64,000 bases of DNA, taken from positions 1,054,001 through 1,118,000 of the forward strand of contig JAHLMK010000001.1 of the NCBI GenBank assembly GCA_019915135.1, given 5' to 3'. The notes beneath the pieces are model-generated. The model saw only the letters and a list, made by a program, of their open reading frames with translations, did not search any database and was not told the DNA's origin. Positions 1 through 12,126 of the stretch are shown piece by piece. The position numbers and the translations under genes are program-made. This DNA is from Strobilurus pachycystidiatus (Eukaryota; Basidiomycota; Agaricomycetes; Agaricales; Physalacriaceae). The number at the start of each line of letters is the position of its first letter. Position 1 is the first letter of the stretch.

Positions 1-2
1 TC

Positions 3-126
3 GAGAAGAAGATGGGGCTGGTCATGACGCTGGTATGTGCGCTGTTATGCTTTCACGTTCCTTGCTCACAATCGTGGGCAGTTCAAAGCGTCGATATGGG
101 GTGTGATAAACGAGCAACATGCGTAG
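3..126 (+). CDS. 3' end of an unidentified gene (partial)
   Basis: The window opens inside a plus-strand gene. Codons 3-32 are open, followed by a GT donor at 33 (gtatgt) and an acceptor ending at 81; the frame resumes at 82 and stops at TAG 124-126. The 24 visible residues end FKASIWGVINEQHA. The splice sites and a phase-0 junction support a real C-terminus, but the product cannot be recognised from so few residues. The rest lies to the left of the window. Confidence 0.4.
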
Positions 127-1491
127 ATGAATCGCTCATATACCCTTGCTGTACTCCCTCGCTGGATTATCTACTGTAATGGTGTTGTCCTCGCCAATTC
201 GACACTAACGTTTGCCATAACTCTCAACAGCATCACCGTCCAAACGAACATCGTATCCGCCTGGTATCTTTGAGCAGTTTGACTTGGTCTGCTATGAGCC
301 GGATCTGTCGAATGACCGAGTGCCATTGTATCTGGTGGAGACTATTTCCCAAATGTCTCGATACACTCGAGAGACTACGCTTTCGCTGTGTCTACTGTGA
401 TTGATTCTCCTAACGTGAAGCTTGTAGGTATCGAAATCCCGATTCTGTCTGCCAACTCCGAGGACCAGGGAGCATCTTGTACTTGCATCAGAGACCTTCC
501 GTGGTCTCGTCTCGAACTAGAGGAACCCTGCAATCGAGCGAACGATCGCAGGCACCTTCGACACCATGCCCACCTGGGCGCGCGAATGGGGCAATCTCCT
601 TTCGTTGACGCGAATGAAGCTGTCTCGTCGTCGTACAACGCCTTCAAAACACCCAGCACACCGAGCCCTAAGAGCGAAGAAAACTTTGGCATCTTCGTCG
701 CCTGAGCTTCCGAAGCCTAAACCACCCTCGTTCTTGGTCAGGGTGACGAGTAGTTCAGCGAGCTTTGGTGACCATTGGTTGTGGTGAATGTTGCTCGTGT
801 GTAAAAGCGTTCCCGCGTGGTCGGCTATCGTTTTCCATTACGGCGGAGTGGTTCCAGCATATCCCTCTCTGATCGGTAGCGGAGTTCTGCGGGTGAGGTC
901 TGACGCTGGCCTTTGACTGCGTGTCTGGCGGCGCAGAGCTGTGTTTTCCGGCGGGAGAGCCGCTGGCGATGATGCTAGACCTCTGCCTCTTGCGTATCTA
1001 CATCATCAGTTGAGTAACTGTCTTTTGTCTAACAAATTGTCAATGCTGACTGTCCCAAAGATGACTAGTTCTCTGATGCCGCGGATTGAACCCGTACCGC
1101 CATCTCCGTCCGACTGTCGTAGCATTAACCGGCGTACATGGACACAACATGTTGAAGTGGCAAGCCACACAATCACGACGCTATACGCTGGTATGCTAGG
1201 TATCTGGCCAAGCTGCAGTGTCCATATGCATCGAGTATTGCGCTGGGAGGTGGCAGAATATGGTCGGCATTTCAGTGGACGGTCTCAGACGGCGTCGTTG
1301 TCAAACGGAGAACGCCTCGTCCTGTTGTCGACTTCTTACAATTTGCCAAGGTTTCTCTAGGAATCCTGTGTGCAAATGGGGCTTGTGGGAACCTAGACCC
1401 TCTCACTCAAACTGTGGTTCACATCAATGCGATGACAACTCACCCTACTACTCCTGTTGTACATAGCATTGTCCTATATCCTTTTCTCTAC
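127..1491. other. Intergenic region without a confident gene
   Basis: No gene can be supported. A short stretch at 233-400 reads as protein-like after a possible acceptor at 230 (PPGIFEQFDLVCYEPD), then stops; it could be an exon or decayed coding sequence. Open frames at 388-705 and 941-1360 have no family resemblance or consistent splice structure and are treated as chance. Confidence 0.4.
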
Positions 1492-3114
1492 CTATACATC
1501 TACATGAAATCTAAAAGCATCCTCCTCCAGTATTGAACGCACATATCCGAGATGAAACACAACATCCATCCCATGCTTTCTGAACCCAGCCAACTCCAGA
1601 CACCTTTCCTTGAACTGAATACAGTCGAGGGAACGCGCATACGGCGCGCTTAACACCAGCTTCCGCAGACGCTGCACCCCCTCTTCCTCCGGCGCATGTG
1701 TGCTCCGCGATGTGAGCATAGATATCAGGTGCTCTCCATCACAAAAGGGCGGTGCCCACCATTGCCAACTGGGCACAAAAAGGTTTTCAGACGTCCCGTC
1801 CTCGCAAACGTGGAGCTCTTCAAGATTGGGTACAACCGGCGAGCCGTGTCTGTCTTTGTCACAGAGAAGGATGGTGTATAAAATGGAAGCGTGGCTTGTG
1901 GCGACTTGAACAGAGAGGACCGTCAGAGAGTGTGAGCAGACATCCATAACGTGCATCATAGTATTGAGCAACATGATCTCGATAGCCCATGTCTCCAGGT
2001 GAACAGCGGAAACTATGAAAGACGTCCATTCTGGTATAAGGTCTGCAATGCGAATGTGACTGTCAAGGATGAAAGACCTGAGGTTGGGGAGGCGCATCAA
2101 TGGCAGACAATTTATGTCGCTAGATAGCGAAAGAGTGCGTAGGGATGTATTCCACACTGGATCTCGCTCCTGGATGAATGTAGCGGTCACGGTCAGTGTT
2201 GCCGATTGTAGACATACACCTTCCCCCAACAGAGTATACAAGTCCTCTGTATTCACAATGTCGCCAGTGAATGTCACCAGCCCTCTCATCGGCACCCGCA
2301 GGATTGAAAGAGATACCCCATGTAACGCAAGGTCAGTCAACCGGGGTGCCTTTCCAAGAAAGGGCCGCTCCTGGGGTGATTCCAGATTGATAGCAATGGT
2401 GGTCGTTGGTGGTGGAGCCCGAGGAAGATGGAACGATCCCTCGACATTGAGGTGCAGCGAGCGTAGGTAGGGAAGCTCGGATTCGCTCAAGCTCATGACA
2501 TCGCCATGATTCATGGTCAGGCCGGTCAGGTCCAGACATGCTAGTCGCGGTAAATGCGGCTGCAATGCGAATAGGAAGATGTCCATTCCATAGTCGAATG
2601 TATGCGCTACGTGAAGGAGGTGCGCGTTCGAGCGTTTCAGAAAGACCTTCAACAGCTTCATCCGTCCCGCTGTCCATTCCGCGCGAAGTCCACTGTTGTC
2701 TATGCTCAAGACAGACCAGTGGCCGGGGGTGATTAACGCTATCTGGCGCCATGAACCCGAGACGCGACTGATGACCCATGGTGTATTGTGCCTCCCATCA
2801 AGGTCATCGCAGACGGAGCTACACCCCAAATCCAACGTAGTAGTAGCATAGATGAATATCTCCCCAAGGAGTTCGGGAGGTAAGAGAAGCGCAGGATCCA
2901 ACCGAATCACCCGCTGCATCTGGCCGTGAAGGCGCTTTTTCAGTCGGGATTCCTTGTTCTCGTGATGGTGTCGGGTTGAATCGAGTATGAAAGAAGGGCC
3001 CATGAAAACAGCTGCGGCCTGTCCGGCTTCCTTCCTAAGTTCGTTAAACTGGAGAAACCACCATAAACAAGAAAAACTGAGTAGAGACAATGGATCTCTT
3101 ACTGGTAGTGGCAT
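1492..3114 (-). CDS. F-box domain protein
   Basis: Likely an SCF ubiquitin-ligase substrate adaptor of the family expanded in mushroom-forming fungi. The F-box-like motif LLPPELLGEIFIYAT is followed by a Trp-containing helix (VSGSWRQIALITPGHWSVL) and a long leucine-rich C-terminal half. The frame is open from ATG 3112-3114. The residues after MPLP look unlike coding sequence, and a canonical 54-nt in-frame intron (3049-3102, gtaaga...ctccag) removes them. The preferred model is therefore exon 3103-3114 plus exon 1492-3048, giving 522 aa that begin MPLPFNELRKEAGQ. The F-box assignment is family knowledge; substrate and partners are unknown. Confidence 0.75.
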   Translation of the reverse strand: MPLPVRDPLSLLSFSCLWWFLQFNELRKEAGQAAAVFMGPSFILDSTRHHHENKESRLKKRLHGQMQRVIRLDPALLLPPELLGEIFIYATTTLDLGCSSVCDDLDGRHNTPWVISRVSGSWRQIALITPGHWSVLSIDNSGLRAEWTAGRMKLLKVFLKRSNAHLLHVAHTFDYGMDIFLFALQPHLPRLACLDLTGLTMNHGDVMSLSESELPYLRSLHLNVEGSFHLPRAPPPTTTIAINLESPQERPFLGKAPRLTDLALHGVSLSILRVPMRGLVTFTGDIVNTEDLYTLLGEGVCLQSATLTVTATFIQERDPVWNTSLRTLSLSSDINCLPLMRLPNLRSFILDSHIRIADLIPEWTSFIVSAVHLETWAIEIMLLNTMMHVMDVCSHSLTVLSVQVATSHASILYTILLCDKDRHGSPVVPNLEELHVCEDGTSENLFVPSWQWWAPPFCDGEHLISMLTSRSTHAPEEEGVQRLRKLVLSAPYARSLDCIQFKERCLELAGFRKHGMDVVFHLGYVRSILEEDAFRFHVDV

Positions 3115-4886
3115 AACGATATAGCAAGTGTTTGTCGTTTAATGTTGGGCAAGGTAAGCGTTCTAAACAAATTGTATCGGCCCTGATCACGAGCCCGCAC
3201 CGTTCAAATGTTGATGCCGTTGTACTTGTAGCCTGGGACCTGTTACGGTCCCTTACCCGGGGGCCGGTAGCGGTCGATTCTGACTTGCCGTCCATTGCCG
3301 CTCCAATGCCGGCTACGCCGCTGAGTCATCATCGCGTGGGCGGTGCGTGGCGGTTGATTGCGCTCGGTCTTCACAAGTGGTGAAGTGTTTTTGGATGCTC
3401 TGATTTACAAAATGAAGTCAGTGTAAACTGTTGCTTTGTTGCTTTTGGGAGGTTTGCAACGACATCATGTCCGTGCACAGGCTGGCAGATTGGGTTGTGG
3501 GGCATTTGAGGGCGAAGGAGTTGCTGAGCGAGAATGTTTCCCATGTACGGCTTAGCCACTACCAGATTTCCATGAATTACCACCTCAAAATGAAGGAAAG
3601 TGGTGCAATGCGCAAATTTAGCACAGCAACACCGCCAGCACCTGGCCAGCACATATTGTTGAGACCTGCCGAGCGGCATGTGAGCGGAAGTTGAAATATT
3701 TTTAGAATCGACCGCTACCGGGTAGCGAGGCGTAAGAGGGATCAGGCGTTATATGGTGATCGACTGTCATCACCTCAACGCCTGACCAAAGTGAGGCTAA
3801 TGCCGTTGATTTGTGGCTTGAGACTATGGTGCATTGGTAGAGAAAAAATAGATTCAATAGATAATAAACTCGAATAGTTGTTCGATCGTCGCTAGATCGT
3901 TGTTCGTCGGCCATTTGCTTGCCTATACAGCTAAGGACGCCACCTTGAGATACTCTTGAATACCATCGATACCCACGACCCACCCTCCAATTGGCAATCT
4001 TTGGCAATCCAGCTATCAGAGCGCACAATAGCCACCCCTTCTTTCACCCTGTAGATCTCATAGATGGCCTAACTCTCGGGTAATACGACCATGGCTTTGA
4101 ACGAATTTCGATCCATACCCTTCACAAAAGTCACGATAGGTCCAGCAACAGTGTGATAGGTTGGGCCAAAAATATCGCCCAACACGCCGTCTGGAGCTTG
4201 ATCCACGGTCCTGGCACATTCATCGCGGCCAGACCTGGCCAGACCTACTTGGGTAAGTACGTACTCGTCGATGATGACGGGTAACAGTACGGTACAGTAG
4301 TCGACTCCGAATTGGCGGAACGTGATTCCCGAACCTTTTAAGCCCGGTCGGCGGCGGTCGCGTAGGGTCGCGTTGAGCGTAGTGTGGTCTTCAACACATT
4401 GACAGAAGTGAGCTGAAGCATAGTAGCTACGACGGGGAGACCTTTCTGAGAGTAAGAGTCCCGAATGAGCCTTGTGCTTCGCGACGAATGTGAATTTCCA
4501 GCGGAGGTTTTTTTTTACTGCACTTGGAACTGGAAACCCGTCCCTCACAGAGCTTGTTGACCATTCGCATACGAGCCTGCGGTCTATGGAACTAATCAGC
4601 CTCTTGACGGTGAGTGATACAATTTTGTACTTCACCAGCCAAAATGTGGTCACGAACACAACGTCGATGCGACAGGTCAAAGATATCAGGTCTTGAGCCA
4701 TTTATCATGACTCTCGGCGACGTAGGCATAAATCGAAACAGTGATGATAGTCCATAAATCCAAAACGTTCCTCGGAAAACTCTCCGGAATAATGACTCTC
4801 CGCGATGGCAAGATTGACGTTTTCAGGGTCTATAATTGGAGATCGAGGGACGATAGATTTCTGTCTGCGCTGTTACCGTAATAACA
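3115..4886. other. Intergenic region between F-box gene and UTP22
   Basis: No gene is supported. The longest frame is 210 codons on the minus strand (4069-4701), but it lacks recognisable motifs, has odd composition and no splice partners, so it is probably chance. A small direct repeat CCAGACCTggCCAGACCT occurs near 4228. Confidence 0.5.
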
Positions 4887-7800
4887 TCACTGCTCTATTA
4901 CGCTCTTAACCAAGCCTCTCCCGAGACGGCTGATCTCATGCAGCACTGTCTTCTCATTCAGTACGACGAGGTCTTTGCCCTTGCTTTTCTTGGAGGTCTC
5001 AGACTATCAAGATAATGAGTAAGTCGACAGTCTTGGAAAATCAATCGTACCTGGCCAGAATGCAGAACGCTCGAAAACCCTCCAAGAACCTTGAATGGAC
5101 GGGGATCTCGCAATGTAGGGTCCCAAACACCGCCGAGCATGTGCCCTCCTAGCGGGTCCCAGAAGATACGGAATGTGTTGGCGTATACGCGCTGGAGGTC
5201 CCTGAAGAACGACAGCGCAGGATCGAACCCGACCAGAACAGGCGTCTCGGCGGAGTCCTCAGCTTGTAAATTGGAGTATCGACCTTGTCGTCGAGAAAGC
5301 AAGGACAGATCTGCGTGGATATTTTGGTGGTATCGTGGTAGAACCACGGGATCCAGTTTGATGAGGAAATGGTAATCACTCGTAGGGTGTGTAAATATTG
5401 GCTGGTTAAACCGTCAGGACCGCAATACAGAAAGAAGACGTGTCATTTACCTGGACGCTTTCCATACTACTATCCGCGGATCTGAGCTGCAGCCACGTCG
5501 CCTGTGCCAGGGCTTGAACTCGGCGAGCCACAATCGCATCTGGTCCTATCGACGTCCAAATCCTTCCTGGGCTGTCCAGTGCAGTCTTGATTGCCCAAAC
5601 GCCAGCAGAAGAAGGTGAAGACATATCCACAGACTCCTCAGCAACGACTTCGGAATCATACAGAGCAACAGAAACACCGTCCTCCCATTGCCAGCCTTGA
5701 ATGAATTCCATGACCATCGCAAATCCTCGCTCCTTACTCGATGGAACGTTGGCAGCCGCAGCCGCTTCCGGATTTTGGTCATGCTCCCGCTCCCAGCCAG
5801 GCTTGACGAAGACATACGCGCAAAGCAACTCAACGGCCTCCTCTGAAACGTGGCCTCCCAACAACCAATGCGTAGCAAACCACCTCTTCACCAAGCGCGT
5901 CGTGCCTGAATACGCTGGGAAGACGTGATGCAATTTGGATATCGCCCGATGGTGCCGCGGGGCGTGTATGAATCGCCTCAGGTATATCTCCTTCGTGGCG
6001 AGCGCTTCGTAGTACTCGTGCCCCTTCTTTTTCTTCTCCCCTGGACGCACAATGTGTCCAGTTTCTCCTTTGATGACCCGGTCGAGCAAAGTCGCCTCGC
6101 GATCATGCCATATGAAGATGTTGAATGCCCATCCTTCGGCTGTCATGATCTCCAGCGTAGGGTCTTCCTCTTCGCCACCGACACCACCTACGACAACGGA
6201 GGCAATCAGGCCCTTGGTTGCGTTCATGAGGCCCGCACCAATGCGTTCGAGGAGTGCAAGCTTAACGGTCTTGATGGCCTTCAGATCGTCGGGCCACTTT
6301 CCAGACTTCTCAAATTGTAGGATGAGAGGGATGGGGTGAATATAGGATGCATTTGGCGGAAGCGATGCCAGACGGGGAACGGGGCTGAAGGTGCTGGTGT
6401 AGCGTAGATGTGGGGATATGGGGACAAAGTTGAGAATGTGGAGGGGGAGTTCGTCTTCGGGTATACCCTTGATGCTCTTGACCAACTGGTCAAAAGCTGT
6501 GAGAGCACCCTTGAATCCGACTGAAAGTTTCGAGTCGGCGTACATCTTCGAGAGGGGGTCAGGTAGACGTATGAGGGCGTCAAAGGACGATTGCCACGAT
6601 TGAGTGTCCTTGATCCCGAAGTGGATATCCAGCAGATGGCGCACGACCTGCACAGGAAGGTGGGACTTCTCATCGGCAGTCTTGATATCCCAAACCACAC
6701 TCTCTTGGATTTTCCCGTCTTTGAACATACGTAGTTCGGCCTTGTCGCCCCACAATTCACGAAATTGCACTGCGTTCTCGGGATTGGGGTCCTTCGCGTC
6801 CGGGCCATGGTCAACTTGACGGAAGGCGTGCTCGGGATCGTAAATGAGACCGAGGAAGAGGATATGAGGATTGGAGGGAAGGGCTTGTGAAAGGGGACGG
6901 GATGAAGGAGTGGAATGAATGAAGGTCGCTGCTTTGGTCCTGTTACCGAGACCTTGTTGGAGACGAGTCGACATGGCCGTAAGAAGCGCATTGTGTGCTG
7001 AGCCGTGATCAATGGTCGCATGAAGGTTTGTTTCGCGCAAAGTCGACGTTGCGAGATCTATCCGGATGATGGCGTCAAAGCGTGTACATAGAGTGCGACG
7101 GTCTTGGAGGAAGGCATCGGCAAAGGGGTCGAGGGACGAAGTGGAAGAGGACAAAACGCTTAGGGTCTTTTTGGCCTCTGCTTGAAGCTATCAAGTGGAT
7201 CGGTTCAGTGTCAATAATTCTGGTGAACACGTATAACGAACCAAGTCCAAGGAACCAGCGGGCACATCCGCAAGTAGGTTGACCCTCGAAGAAGAGTCAA
7301 CGAAGACAGCCAAATGGTGTTCTTCGTATTCGCTGGGGGAATACTACACGAGATTCAATTTGGTTCGAACAGAGAAGAATGATGAACTGACATTGTGGCC
7401 GTTGGTGGATTTCACGAAGACGTGGTTCTTGTGGAAATCATTTGATGCTAACAATTTATCAGCACCAGGTTTTGAAACCAAAAAAGAGGTTGTTACCTAG
7501 GAAGTCAAGGGCAGCTTTGAAAAGCTGGTACGAGCTCAAGCCTCTGCCCAGAGGTTTCCGTTTGGATTTACCGTTTGTCTCTTCTCCGAGTATCAACATT
7601 CCAAGCAGCGACGCCCACCATGGACCTTTCCCCTCAAATCCGCGAACCTGCATCGCTGAACCATCAGAAAAACCCCGCTGATTTGCCCATACACGCAGCA
7701 AAACCAATGCGTCGGTGAATGCTGGAGCCTCTTGCTGCCAAGTGTGCACCGACAACAAGTGGGATGCAGGCGTCAATGATGTGAGAAGGGCCGTGTTGTA

Positions 7801-8872
7801 TAACGGTGTCGGAAGTCGCGTCTCGTCATTCGTTGAACGAACGTTACAATTTGAAGGTGAAAGCCGGTTGAGGGAGATAGGGGATGTCGGTGAGAGTACG
7901 GGAATGAGGAGGATCTCGGTCTTGAGTTTTGAGAGACTTGCCCGAGGTGTCACGACAAGCTTCGTGAGGCGTGGATTATCTCCCAGCGAATGATAAGCAC
8001 ACTCGACGTCGAGACCGCTCTTCTTGTCGGATATGGCCGCCGCGAGTTTCGCGAGATAAAAGGCGCGCTTCTGAAAGTAACGGCCATTCAGATAGTCTTT
8101 TTCTTGGAAGAGGCTCTGTTGCTAATCAGTGGGTGGTCGCACGGCATACGAACGAACTCACATCCGGCATCTCCACGGCAATATCTATGCCCCATTTCCT
8201 GCCGTCCATCCCCTTGACGGAGGTTTTGTTGTTCCAGCTGCCTGCGAGAGTGATGTTGCTTGGCGGTTCAAAGGCAACCTTCCAATTCGAGTCTTCAGAA
8301 GGCAGCGGAAGAGAATAAGGAACAGAGATGCCTTTTTTCAGCAGTGGTCTGGCGGCATCCAAGGGTTGCGCGGGCGGTGAGGAGGGGATGTTGGAGAGGA
8401 ATGCATGGAAGGACAGGAGAAATTGTTCAATTGAAGCTTTGTGCTTCTCCTTGGGCCGTACGTTGGGAAGTAGTTCGTCTATCTAAGGAGAGGTTTGTAA
8501 CGTTGAGATGTTGATGAGCGACAAGCACACCTGCAGCTTGAAACTTGAAGATCTGTACAAGTTTGCCGCGTCCTTCATTTCCCGCACTTCAATTCCTGTT
8601 GGCGGCTTCTTGGGTTTCGAACCAGATGTTTCCTCGCCCACGTCCACGTCCATCGCTACCGAATTTGACAGGCCGCCCCACTCCTCCTCATCCTCTTCCT
8701 CGCCGGCTTCACTACCATTTTGACTGTCCTCGTCTGTGATGTGGGACGGTACAGGGGACGCCTTACGGACCTACAGCCTCCAGTCAGTGGATGCAATGGT
8801 CAATGTTCAGATTTCAATTACTTTCCGAATGTCGGCTACATTTTCCCGCTTTCGTTTGAGATTGGCCGCCAT
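4887..8872 (-). CDS. UTP22: U3 snoRNP protein Utp22 (Nrap family)
   Basis: Component of the small-subunit processome (UTP-C module) needed for early 18S pre-rRNA processing in the nucleolus; the family has a nucleotidyltransferase-like fold without catalysis. Nine exons join in frame: 8822-8872, 8531-8770, 8162-8482, 7497-8115, 7388-7447, 7242-7321, 5451-7187, 5051-5401, 4887-5003. They encode about 1191 aa, close to family length. Start ATG 8870-8872 gives a basic N-terminus (MAANLKRKRENVADIRK) followed by an acidic stretch. Family signatures are FQEKDYLNGRYFQKRAFYL, AVFVDSSSRVNLLADVPAG, FRELWGDKAELRMFKDG, RIFWDPLGGHMLGGVWDP and the C-terminal EISRLGRGLVKSV. Most splice sites are canonical. 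The exon 5/6 border (gttcat donor at 7387) was chosen by frame and homology and is the least certain. The gene appears intact. Confidence 0.92.
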
Positions 8873-9541
8873 GACGGGAGAGGGAGAGAAAAAATACACA
8901 GCCACCGATCACAGATCATCGTCAGCCGGCGGCATTACAAACCTGTCCCAAACCGACACAGTACTTCCCGACAAGGACAGTTGAAGATGGATACCTGCGA
9001 CTGTCATGAAACAGACTGGCTCAGCAAGTCGTGATTGAACGAACACTGGCTTGGTTGACCCTTGCGAACCTCTCATCCTTCCGAGCGACCGAGGGACGGC
9101 TTGAGACTGGTCAAGATTCATCCTGGAGAATCAGAAGATACTTCAGAACAGCTTTGCTAGGAAAATGCACCAAAATAGCTCTCTGGCGTTGTGCTGCGAG
9201 TCATGTGCTCGCTTCCCTGCCCTTGAGCCTTGTGAATCAAACAGGAACTTGTCGGAAAAGTCGCAATCGTCTGGTCAGGCCTGAAGCCATCTGATGGCCA
9301 TGTCAGACGTTGTCAGATACTGCTGGGCGTCTGAGCAGACTATTTCAGACAGTTTCAGGCCAGGTCAGATATGGCCACACACGGTCAGATATGTACCTAG
9401 GGCCCGTATATAGCTTCTCTGTGTTGCTGTAGACCGTTGCCAATGCCATCAGATGATAGTGGAGGTTGGAATTAACTGTGATCGACGTCACCGGATCGAT
9501 CACTTTCCTTCTCATACCGCGACGACAATCACCATCCCGAC
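8873..9541. other. UTP22 upstream region with TCAGA-rich patch
   Basis: No gene is seen. The stretch is the divergent interval between UTP22 and the hypothetical gene starting at 9542. Its right half (about 9275-9395) is dense in TCAGA/TCAGAC words, listed separately. Confidence 0.5.
9275..9395. repeat. Left TCAGA(C/T) motif cluster
   Basis: Within about 120 bp the words GTCAGG, GTCAGAC, GTCAGATA, TTTCAGAC, GTCAGATATG and GTCTGAGCAGAC recur. A similar cluster lies at 11766-11945, on the other side of a hypothetical gene and a transposase-like fragment. Arrays of short subterminal repeats in both orientations are typical of CACTA-like fungal DNA transposons, so this may be a transposon end. 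No exact terminal inverted repeat or target duplication could be fixed. Confidence 0.4.
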
Positions 9542-10631
9542 ATGCCCAAGGCTGAGAAGCACACGCCTCGAAAGCATGAGCACCTTACGCGAATTGTGAA
9601 AGAGATTTGCGACAAATACTCCGTTGCTCCGGAAGATCGAGCCGTTCTCACTGATCTTGCCAACAGAGGCAAGGTACGAGACGCGTTGTGGACTGCGACA
9701 CGTCGACTGACATGAGAACAGGACATAGATCTGCGATTTCAACATACTCTCGATGTATTGGATGCCAAGATCTCACGCGTTCATCAGGCAACAGTGTACG
9801 AATTGCCCGAGACCGTGAAGGACTCGTTGATTGCAGGTTTGTGGTCTGAAGTGCCACTGACAGCAGGCATAGCCGAGGTTGCCGCTACAAACATCAAGGT
9901 GCAAAACAGTGTCTACATGCTTACATGAGCTAACAATACGACCAGCGCCACATTCGCGAAGGCGGACATCTTGTAATTGCAATCGACGTCGAGCTTTACT
10001 CCGTGGACCATGTTATCACGAAAGCCTTCAATGATTATATTGACTCGGTTTCTCGGCCTATCAGCAAGGAATATCTACTTATGGTGAGCTCCCGATGCTC
10101 GCTTGCTTCCTCTGATTTATGTTTCCACAGATTATCGAGTCCGTCAATTTTCAGAGAGGGCCTTAAGACCCTCGAAGAGTTGTATGACAACTTCATCGAG
10201 CTTGACGTCTTTGAGTGCTGTCCAAGGTCCCCGATGCTAGACTGTCATCGAGCGGCATTCGCATACGCGGTTAGTCGACTTGATCTCATTGAACTTCTCT
10301 CATAACGTTGTACAGCGCTTCAATGCTCGCAAATTTCGCACTTTTGGAGAAGATACGCCTGAGGCCTCGCTCCCGGATCTTTCCTGCCATTTGAATGATG
10401 ACTTTTCACGGTCGTTGATACAATACGGAAACGAGGTTGATTCGTCATCATGGGACAAGTCAGTTAATGTTTACTGTATTGCCCAAGCCACTCTATTGAT
10501 ATTTTTCCAGCTGGAAAGAGAAGCAACTTGCGCGCGAAGCAAGACATGACAGAGAGCTTTTGGAACGGCGGCATATATCACATTATATTTCTACTTCTAC
10601 TCCGGATCCGGGAGGTTTCCCGCTCGAATAA
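9542..10631 (+). CDS. Hypothetical multi-exon protein, possibly transposon-borne
   Basis: Exons 9542-9673, 9722-9836, 9864-9898 and 9946-10083 join in frame with GT-AG introns. They begin MPKAEKHTPRKHEHLTRIV and run to SRPISKEYLLM. Later coding blocks are clear (GLKTLEELYDNFIELDVFE near 10170; RFNARKFRTFGEDTPEA near 10320; WKEKQLAREARHDRELLER near 10515, ending GGFPLE and TAA 10629-10631). The junction after 10083 needs a non-obvious acceptor or contains a small frame break. No family is recognised. The protein is charged and helical, without signal peptide or membrane segment. It lies between two TCAGAC clusters and its 3' end overlaps a transposase-like fragment on the other strand. That context suggests a mobile-element gene, but this is inference. 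Confidence 0.5.
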
Positions 10632-10923
10632 ACCAGTCGGTATCAATCAAGTCGTTCAACACAGCATGCCGGGGCTTACTTGTCTCGAAGACTGGAATAA
10701 GGTGGGCACCACGAGTGAAATACTTGACCAAGATAAACCGCGCGCTCTTTTCCTCTTCAAAGACCCGGATCCCGTCCCACGTTGACCGTGGCTTCCAGTT
10801 TGAAGTCTTGAGCCTCCGAACAAACGCAATATCGTGGATCTGATTTGAACCTCCGAATTTGACGCGAAAGAGACCGTAGATCATGATGCGCGCAAAACAG
10901 AGAGCCGCAGAATCCATGTTCAC
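10597..10923 (-). pseudogene. Transposase C-terminal fragment (Plavaka-like)
   Basis: The minus-strand frame reads FGGSNQIHDIAFVRRLK, then TWDGIRVFEEE, YFTRGAHLIPVFETSK and VLNDLIDTDWFIRAG. The order of a 'VRRL' block, a 'RGAHLIPVF' block and a 'DWFIR' block resembles the C-terminal tail of Plavaka/CACTA-type transposases common in Agaricomycetes ('RGVHLIPAF...D...F'). No catalytic core is present, so it is a remnant. The assignment rests on remembered family patterns. A KDZ/CxC-type transposase tail is an alternative. Confidence 0.45.
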
Positions 10924-11452
10924 AAGAACACAGTATATTTCGCGCCTGGGACGATGTAACGGTCTCAGGTATTCACGCGACGTAACTAGACCAAGTCTTA
11001 TTGGTAGTTACGTGCAATACAACAAAAGACAACTACTGTACAATGTCACGACGAGTCACATAAGTACAAGGGGCCGAAGGCCCCGACAAACAACTACAAG
11101 CGTGGCGCACAGCGCCACACCCGTTACAGACGAAGTCCTGTTCCCTCATACCAAGAACAGTCTTGGTGGCCCGAATCACACATCTAACGATGATTCTGAC
11201 GATGACATGATGGCGGAGCTGAATGCCGACGAAGAGGAGGAGGAAGAATCGAGTGCAGGAGCGGACGGAACGGGTGCTTCAGAGCGTCGCGGTCCATTGG
11301 CGCTGGACAGGCTTGGTGAGGATGGTGACAATGGAGACGGTAACCAGGGTAGCGGCGGGAGCGGCGGCGGGAGCGATGGAGGTGGTGGCGGGAGCGATGG
11401 AGGCGGCGGTCGGACCAGCAACGATGAAGTGGACAACGAGGTAGCAACGTGA
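10883..11452 (+). other. Acidic and glycine-rich low-complexity open frame
   Basis: A 189-codon frame whose second half is a run of Asp/Glu (around 11190-11250) followed by Ser-Gly-Gly repeats (11345-11425). The sequence repeats GGCGGGAGCGATGGAGG-type units. It could be the acidic tail of a transposon protein or a chance frame over a simple repeat; its N-terminal half reads like non-coding DNA. Not called as a gene. Confidence 0.25.
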
Positions 11453-11765
11453 GATGTAATTAGTTGATTCTTCACAGGATCAATCGACCACGGGTATATA
11501 ACGCGATAAGATAGGTAACAATTGTGAGATCTTTAGTTCAACCGTAAAATCGTCTGCCTTCAATTTTCCTCCAACATCTAAGTCAAGCGTTCAATTACCG
11601 CCCCATGCAACATTTCCCTAGTAAGTAGTGTCCCGGATTCAAGATAAGTAAGTAACTAACAGTCAAAGTACGGTAACAAAGAAAGTGTGAGATAACGACC
11701 GTCAGTAAGGATGGCGTCTAGATTTTTTCGCGCTATTTGGGGCCCGGAGCACTCCATCTCGTCAT

Positions 11766-11945
11766 GCCTGAGGCCCTGAGCAAGCCTGATCATATCTGAC
11801 CGGGTGCTTCAGACGCGATCAGACTTGGTCAGACCTGGCCATGCTTGAGCAAGCCTGCCAGTACCGTTTTGTCTCTGATCAGGCGGGGTCGGCCTGACGT
11901 GTCTGACCAGGTCTGAAACAGCTCGAAAGAGCCTGATACTTTCAT
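11766..11945. repeat. Right TCAGAC/GTCTGA motif cluster
   Basis: About 180 bp contain GAGCAAGCCTG twice, together with TCAGAC, GTCAGACCTGG, GTCTGACC and GGTCTGAAAC words in both orientations. It mirrors the cluster at 9275-9395 and may be the opposite subterminal region of one DNA transposon of about 2.7 kb. The gap to the next gene (11946-12126) holds nothing else recognisable. Confidence 0.4.
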
Positions 11946-12126
11946 TGCAAGAATTCCGACACTCGATATCCGAGGAGCCAAACCGTGGGCCAATTTTAGC
12001 GCACAAGACTATAAACGATTCGTCACCGCCCGGCATCCTTAACGTGATCCTGGATTCGATAGTTAGTTCGTTCCAAATTATAACCGAGGCCTCCCAAGCT
12101 TCAGCATTTCCATCCCTTTCTCTGCC

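Noticed and set aside
941..1360. 139-codon plus-strand frame
   Set aside because: No recognisable domain or initiation context; reads like non-coding DNA.
4069..4701. 210-codon minus-strand frame near UTP22
   Set aside because: No motif, no splice partners, composition unlike neighbouring genes; probably chance.
9542..10631. Mating-type homeodomain gene
   Set aside because: The helical charged protein near 10 kb suggested this, but no WFxNxR homeodomain helix is present.
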